From contig BLAL01000158.1 of the NCBI GenBank assembly GCA_015698045.1, positions 248,001 through 312,000 on the forward strand: a stretch of 64,000 nucleotides of DNA, read 5' to 3'. Numbering within the stretch: position 1 is the first letter of the stretch; each line of letters opens with the position of its first letter. Under the pieces are notes generated by a model, which was not told the DNA's origin, ran no database searches, and saw nothing but the letters and a program-made list of their open reading frames with translations. Source of the stretch: Rhizophagus clarus (taxonomy: Eukaryota > Glomeromycota > Glomeromycetes > Glomerales > Glomeraceae). Positions 57,597 to 64,000 of the stretch are shown piece by piece. The position numbers were made by a program, and so were the translations under genes.

Positions 57597-59332
57597 TTTG
57601 CACCAGAAAAAAAAGTTTTAATTGAAGTGAGTCCAAAAGAAACAATATATATATACATATATCAAAAAAAAAAAAGGACCATTTACTGTCTAAAATGGTT
57701 ATATTTGACGCCGCGCCAAGATAATATTTTTCCCGCATTTCCCGCACTAAATCATAACATAAAGGGAGTAACGTTACACGGGGCATATTAAGATGAAACT
57801 ACATGTATAAATACAGGATTTGTTTTATATAAAGAATTAAGATTATTTTACATAATAAATTATTAACATTTAATGCTCGAAAATAAAGTGTTATTATAAG
57901 ATCAGAGACTATAAGTAAATAATAAAATTAGCTGTTTTTTCATGGAAATGATATCATTTTTTGATGATGAATTATCATTTCGTTCTCTTCATCTTCGACA
58001 TCATTCAAGGCAGCCTTTTATGTCCCAATCGAAGTGCTTTTTCCTTCATACTGTAATGTTTTGCAGTAATCCCGCCCGCTTCTAAAAATAGTTTTCACTA
58101 ATTTAATTACGCCCACAAACACGTTCCGACACGTGACCGTGGAAATAGATGAGCGTGGCAAATAAGATTTTGACTAACCGAAAAAAACAAAAGTCCCTCA
58201 GATGCTTATGGATTATGGAAACACGGAAGAGTAAGACATGTGAGACGAATAAAATCTATTTTTGGTCTCAAGTTCAACAAGTTTTTTACGTTTAATTTAG
58301 CTAACAAAAGCAAATTAAAATAAATCATTAAGAAAAGTCGTGTGAATATTTAATTTTAATGAAATAAACGAAATCGGCTTGCTCTTTTCGTCCTCTTCTG
58401 AATTTTCATAATCTCAATCATCTTTAATTGAGTCAGAAAACTAAGTCGATGATGGAGAAACCGAGCCGACAGGAGAAACACTACCATTTTACAATAGTGG
58501 TAAAGGAATAAAAAGTCCGAGACTCAACATATACATAATCCGACAAACACAATATTTAAAGAAAATTTTCTATATTATTTTAATGTACTAGAAATAATTG
58601 TTGCAAGATTGCTTTGTGCATTGTCAAATAAGAATTAAAAAAAAGTTTATATTTAAATTTCAACGACTGAGTAAATAACTACAGAGGCTAGACAATTTAC
58701 GATAATAATCATTTTCTGGCGTTCACTATTTCTGTATTTAACATCTTATTTATAAAAATTACTATAATTGTCATGACGTTGTTCCATACTTAATATAACA
58801 ATTCATTTCATTATACAACTACGAAATAAATATTAATAGCAAATTGTACACTAGACGATCAAAGTCCTACGAGTAGGGGAAAAGTTGGTTGAGGAATAAT
58901 ATATCTGATAATTTCAGAATATTTCTAATAAGTTTAAAAAATTAAAAATATTCAAGTAATTTAATTTCTCATTTCCATTATTCCTTAACATGAAATTTTG
59001 TTTCAAAAACGATGCCTGAAACTCCCAAACTCCCATCAGTATATTATACAGTATGATTGAATCGGTTGATCAATGGTTCACAATGGACACAGCAAACAAA
59101 ATTTTATTTAAATATAAATATGAAAAATTCATCGAAACTGTTATAGAATAATTGAGAATAATAAATTTCCATATACACTTAATTCTTCATAGAAATTGTA
59201 ATTTGATATTTTGAAATTTGCAATTGTTGTATATTATTTAAAGCGTTAAGAATATATAATATCTCAATCTTTACAATTCATCCGCACGGAAATGAAAATC
59301 ATTGTATTACTGTATATGGTTTGTTAGATTAC
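57597..59332. other. upstream region of the dipeptidase, no gene
   Basis: Somewhat higher G/C near 57960-58520, with no ORF. Contains ACACGTGAC-type sequence near 58127-58137 and ATCCGACAAACACAA near 58537. A bidirectional promoter is possible but not shown. Confidence 0.45.
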
Positions 59333-59551
59333 ATGTTCCGGATGGGACATCCGATTCTAGGTTCGGCAAACTCTGAATCACGAGTTAAAAATCGACTCCA
59401 AACCGACTCGGGGTGTCATCAAAATTATGACGATCAGGGCCCAAAATTTTTACAATTTGATCGTCATCAAATGAATAATCTCGCATGCGAAGCCGATGAA
59501 GAAACCGGAGAACCTGATCCCATCCCTGCCTTCCTGGTTCCAACTGTATAA
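59333..59551 (+). CDS. short ORF or exon of unknown function
   Basis: A 72-codon frame from the ATG at 59333: MFRMGHPILGSANSESRVKN...FDRHQMNNLACEADEETGEP...PAFLVPTV. The block has clearly higher G/C and more varied codons than its surroundings, which is coding-like, but no family is recognised. It may be a small gene, a terminal exon, or a captured gene fragment. No splice partner was found upstream. It is hydrophilic, without signal peptide or TM. Confidence 0.35.
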   Translation: MFRMGHPILGSANSESRVKNRLQTDSGCHQNYDDQGPKFLQFDRHQMNNLACEADEETGEPDPIPAFLVPTV

Positions 59552-60023
59552 TATTATATAAATTTTGCTAACAAAAAACATTAGCAATTATTCATCGAAT
59601 TAAAGTTATTCAATAAATGATTAATTTAAAGTATTTATTAAGATCGGTTCGTTCACGTGTATAGTGTCTCTAGATTGTGCTGTAAAAAAAAATGAAATTT
59701 AAGCTGCATATTATCACGTAAATAAAAATACAAGAGTCGATCATAAATCAATTTTTGCTTACCGCCGTTATAATATAGCGCTGCCTACTAATATAATCTA
59801 GAGTAATGCACAATTCACGTACAGTAGAAGCGAGAGACCAGATGAATCAATAAAAAAATCATTTTGAAACAGATGACTTATTGAATCTGAATTCTTCATT
59901 TATTAAAATAATAATACATTCGAAACAATCAACAATTTGATTGGTTTAATTTACATATATACTTTATGATAGTATTATAAGTACCATAAACCTAAAAAAC
60001 GGCATAAATCATGCTAAGTAACT
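59552..60023. other. intergenic, no gene
   Basis: AT-rich; nothing identified. Confidence 0.45.
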
Positions 60024-62700
60024 CATTGCTTCATTTGGAAATACGTAATTCTGACCAGAATTATGCGGTTAATTTCAAATAAATTCATTTGTAGGGAATA
60101 ATCGGCATGTGGCATTCCCCATTGTACAGGTAGGTGCGAACGTACGGTACACAATGAAATCATCAAAATCATCAAAGAAGATAATAAAAAAAAATTTTTT
60201 GACGCACAAATTTAAAATATCTCACATATTTTAAAAGATTTCAGTTGGATAAACTAATGTCCCGTGTATCATAAGCTATTGAACTTATATTTATCCACCA
60301 ATTTCATAATTCTTGGCCGGACTACATAAATTAACTCAACAGTCACATGATCTTTAATTTATTATCATTTGTGTATAAAAAAAAATTTTTTTTTTGTTCT
60401 CTTGTCTCACATAATACAAAATTTTTATTATAAGAAAGCATCGGCGACGCTTCAAAAAAAAAAAAAAAAACTAAAAAACGAAAAACGCTTTGAAACAATA
60501 AACCTTTTATTTTTCATGGATTTTAATGTTTTAATTTTTTTTTTCGCACTTGCTTAACGTGAACTAAAATTATAATCATTTCATAAAAATTCAACTTCAC
60601 ACTTTATTCGAAAACGTTTTGTATGAAAAAAAAGTACTTCTATTCACAAATAAAACCTTTCAAACGGAACCTTATTTTCTAAACATTCAAAAAATCAATA
60701 TTTTTTATTCTCTACACCAGATTATATTTTTTTCTACCTCATTTGTTTGACGCGTTATACATTTCGACGTCATTTTTTATTTTTAAAAAGAAATTCCTTC
60801 GTAACATCCATTTTCAGCCTTCATCCGCAAAAAAAAAATATTCTAAATTTCATAAGTTTCTTTTTTAAATAAATACAATCATATTTTACGTTTCTATATA
60901 GTAAAAAAAGGGCTTCGGACATTTGAGGAATTTAACGCAGCAATGTCTTCTACCGCAGCAACACTCGATTTAGATTTGACAAACCAGTTAATGAATATGC
61001 AACCTATGCAACCAATTTCGCAGTTGAATGAGTTATTTTATCAACCGCCGAATGATGATAATTTTTATCACGTAACTTTTAAACTGATTTCACAACCTTC
61101 GGAAAATTCGGAAGTTGATTACGATTACGAGTTCTTTTATGATACTAATTATTATGTTACGTGTAAATTATTTCCACTCTCTTTGATCATTGATATGTTG
61201 AATAAGGAAATTTACGAGATTGATTTCGATGTATATGATCTGAGACGTAAACGTACATTAACTTTGAATAAAAAGATTAATCTCGAACGAAGTTTAAAAC
61301 AAGATCTTCCTTTTCTAGAAGAACAAATTTTAAAAAGGTTCGTGTCCTAAAATTCTAAATTTTATTTTTTGTTTGAAGTCTGATTGACATTTATCTGTTC
61401 ATTATTATTAGCGATTTCACGAATGTTTTAATAGACCAAATTTTAACTACACAACAATCTTTGCAATCGAATGAGCTTAGATTATTTTATCAACCACCAA
61501 ACGATGTTAACATCTATAACGTTACTTCTAAAATTACTTTACAGGATCATCATCAAAATGACGATGACGATTACGATTACGAATTCTTTTATCAGATTTC
61601 AGATGATTTAAGACATGTGACATGTAAACTTTTACCGTCTTCTTTGATTACAGGTATATTGAACAAGAAAATTTATGGAATTGATTTTGATACAAGCGAA
61701 TTAAAACGCAAACATACATTAAATTTACAACAAAAATTAAATCTCGAACTTAATTTGAGACAAATTTTTCTTCACATCCACGAGAAAGAAATGAGATCAG
61801 ATCATGAAGGGAATACAATTTCTTTTCGTGGAAATATTGAAAGCAACGCGACACAAACAGTTTCAGTAATTGATAGTCAAAGTTATTTCGATAATGACAT
61901 GTCCCATGATGGCCACGAAAATTCAATTTGATACAATTTAATATTTTTGTTTTTTTTTTTTCTTTAAACTAATTTTGTAACCCAGAAAAAATATTTAATT
62001 TAAACGAGATTACAATAAAATTTAAGATAAAGTAGACAAGGGTTGTAAATTTTAATTTTAAGAAGAACAAAGTTTGTACAGAATTTAGAAATTATATGTT
62101 TATTTCAGTAAGAATAATAATAATTTACAATCAAAGAATGAATCTTGTTATGTTTAATAATAAATTGTAAATTTAACGCTCCAAATAAATAAATAAATAA
62201 TTTATTATAAAGGTTTAATTTTTATATTACTGTATCAGTTGATAATAAATTATGTTAACAGCAATAGTAATTTAACGGTTAAAAAGGTTGAAAAGGGAAC
62301 TAACAGTCAAATTTTTTATTTATCACGATATTAAATCGCCACGTATCAGTTAGAAGCATATTTATGTCTTTCGTTGACGTCTTGTAACGTAATTATTGAC
62401 TAGGGCAAAAAATTCTGGGATTTGTGTCATTTGTTGAATTATGGACTCGGAGAAAATTACTCAGAGAAATCAAACCTTTCAAACACTTCTTATTTTGGGT
62501 CATAAGGTTTTCATTCAAGTTCATTGAATTTATCTTATTTAGAATAATGTGCATAACATGAAACTTTGTGACGAACTCCTGCATTATACTGCTTTTTGTG
62601 GCGAATTAAAATGTCACGGGATAGAATGTTGCTGAAAATTTTATATAAATAGCTTTTTGTGGCGAATTAAAATGTCACGGGATAGAATATTGCTGGAACT
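60024..62700 (+). repeat. segmental duplication, copy 2 (pairs with 16207-18800)
   Basis: See copy 1 for shared landmarks. Here the 71-bp tandem duplication before the gene is absent, and the 3' flank carries three short direct repeats instead. Confidence 0.8.
60943..61931 (+). CDS. gene E: two-domain-repeat protein of unknown function (paralogue of gene D)
   Basis: Two exons: 60943-61337 and 61412-61931, total 304 aa. The donor GTTCGTGTCC is identical to gene D. The start MSSTAATLDLDLTNQLMNMQ extends ~25 residues beyond the gene D start. The two ~95-residue repeats lie at about 27-120 and 146-240 (FYQPPNDDNFYHVTFK...DYDYEFFY...VTCKL...LNKEIYEIDFD, then FYQPPNDVNIYNVTSK...LNKKIYGIDFD). The intron separates the repeats. 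The tail is Asn/Asp/Ser-rich with ATQTVSVIDSQSYFDN, matched in D by ATQTVPVIDIQNFFDN. No known domain; the conserved acidic-aromatic core hints at a compact binding domain. Both paralogues keep open frames over ~900 nt, so selection is likely. Confidence 0.85.
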
Positions 62701-62720
62701 ACTTTTTGTGGCGTAGTTTT
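62591..62720 (+). repeat. three direct repeats (CTTTTTGTGGCG...)
   Basis: Units start at 62591, 62652 and 62702. The first two are near-identical over ~48 bp (GGCGAATTAAAATGTCACGG and GATAGAAT.TTGCTG). A diverged inverted relative lies at 18760-18795 after gene D. Confidence 0.75.
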
Positions 62721-64000
62721 TGGTAAATTCGCCTTTGTCTGTATTTTAAAATAAAATAAAATAAATAACCTTTCTAACTGAAAAATGTGTTCGGCCCCTT
62801 ATACTGCTATTCAAATATAAGTATTTTGACTCTTTATTCCAGGTGGTGACAATATTTTAGGTATTTTCTAAAAGAAAGGGTATGCAGTTTTCATTAAGAT
62901 AAAATCTTTGCTTTGGTATTTATCATATTTTAAAGAATAAACATATAAATAAATAAAATGAAATAAAATAAAAATTTGGTAACTTTTCCGTCTATTTTTC
63001 CAAGGAAAATCATCCATTTATAATGAAATTTTTTTTTTTTTTTTTGGTTTAAATTAAAAATTTTTTTTTTTTTTGTTTAAATTAAAAAATTTTTTTTTTT
63101 TGTTAAATTAAAAAAATTTTTTTTTTTTATCTTAAAATTGCGTAGAACTTTTTGTTGTAATACTATAATTTTTTTTTTTTTTGTGACTACAAGACTAACA
63201 TTAAAAACATGTCATAAGATTACAAAATTATTTTTTTTTACCTTGCAATTTTGAGACTCCGTAAAATCAAATTTTATGTTTATGACTGCTGACCATATTC
63301 GCTAAATAAGCCATGAAATCTGTTTATCTCTTTAAAAGTTTTTAATAGTCCCTACAGTTTATTGCATAAGAGCTATAGTATCCACAGCTTTGTGTATCAC
63401 ATCCGACGTTTCCCGACGCTCATAATAGTATTGCTCTATCGAAAATACATTTAGTTCATTTAATATTAACCCTTACTAAACTGAAAGCTTTAGTTTTGAT
63501 ATTCCTGGGTTTAAAATAATTATTGTACCTACCTGTTTCGGCATTCAATCCGTTAATTACCGGTCAAACTCATAAATTGTCAGATATTAGTGCTCTTTGA
63601 TCGGATGATCCTTTCGTGAATGGGAACCAATTTTTTAATGGGCCCACTTTAATTTAAATGATCATATTCGATATTAATCTCCCGATGTTCAAATATCGTT
63701 ATTTCATTTATTTTCGTTCAAAAGCTCATTTTAATTGTGTTAATAATTTTATTTAACCTTCGTTTATTTTATTTAAACTCAAATCAATAAATGTAATTTG
63801 ATGGCAGATCTGTTTCACTAACATATCCTTGCTTTCATTTAATTCGAAATCGTTTATCTGATTATGACAATTTTGTTAACCTACTTTTGAAGCATGGACA
63901 TTTAATTTTTCCGATTTTAAATCGTGAGAGGTTATTTCATTTAATAATCCTGCATTTCGAGAAATAACAACGATAGCTCCCTTCATTTTTAGCTTGCAGG
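62721..64000. other. intergenic, no gene
   Basis: AT-rich; nothing coding. A weak match of 63350-63380 to 19360-19385 may be the far end of the segmental duplication. Confidence 0.45.
63028..63130. repeat. tandem GTTTAAATTAAAAA + T-run repeat
   Basis: About three units of 32-37 bp, each a T run of 12-17 bases followed by G[GT]TTAAATTAAAAA. Each can fold on itself (A run against T run). Confidence 0.65.

Noticed and set aside
1-64000. tRNA, rRNA and CRISPR arrays
   Set aside because: No cloverleaf with matching A/B boxes, no rRNA-like sequence and no regular spacer arrays were seen by eye; a covariance-model scan would be needed to exclude small RNAs.

Overview
The window looks like nuclear DNA of an arbuscular mycorrhizal fungus, most likely Rhizophagus or a close glomeromycete. 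It is extremely AT-rich with many long A/T runs. Real genes carry several short GT-AG introns. It holds a SAM-domain/P-loop NTPase/Crinkler-type nuclease-like gene of a kind expanded in these fungi, and it is full of decayed DNA transposons and foldback elements. This assignment rests on protein style and composition only. No RNA gene was recognised.

Left arm (1-11.1 kb): a minus-strand cluster of four related genes, one cut by the window edge. The three complete ones share two introns in identical phase and a C-terminal module ending in a [I]SGSRKKLYIG-like motif. Between them lie GATA-like TTATCTG motifs, a foldback element (8.33-8.88 kb) and a tandem repeat.

11.6-20.3 kb: a broken hAT transposon (11.59-14.09 kb), then gene D (17.18-18.17 kb). 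Gene D has two internal copies of a ~95-residue domain and lies in a segmental duplication whose other copy, with gene E, is at 60.0-62.7 kb. A 491-bp TA-flanked MITE follows.

21-36 kb: a repeat-rich, gene-poor region. It holds MULE remnants, two long dispersed repeats with later copies at 39.6-42.5 and 53.0-54.4 kb, a satellite, a decayed multi-exon gene whose stops look like C-to-T changes, a 27-bp minisatellite, and a 3.1-kb TIR element filled with splice-site-like repeat units.

36.5-39.05 kb: the five-exon SAM/NTPase/nuclease-like gene (689 aa). 39.6-54.4 kb: rearranged repeat copies, a CACTA-like element (46.5-48.0 kb), a relic of a signal-peptide exon (44.95 kb), and two adjacent minus-strand membrane-protein genes (F and G), G having a signal peptide.

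55.4-57.6 kb: a ten-exon M20 metallodipeptidase (479 aa, Dug1/CNDP2 type), the only clear housekeeping gene. Most other genes belong to lineage-specific families of unknown function. Exon borders were inferred by eye from reading frames, splice signals and paralogue comparison.
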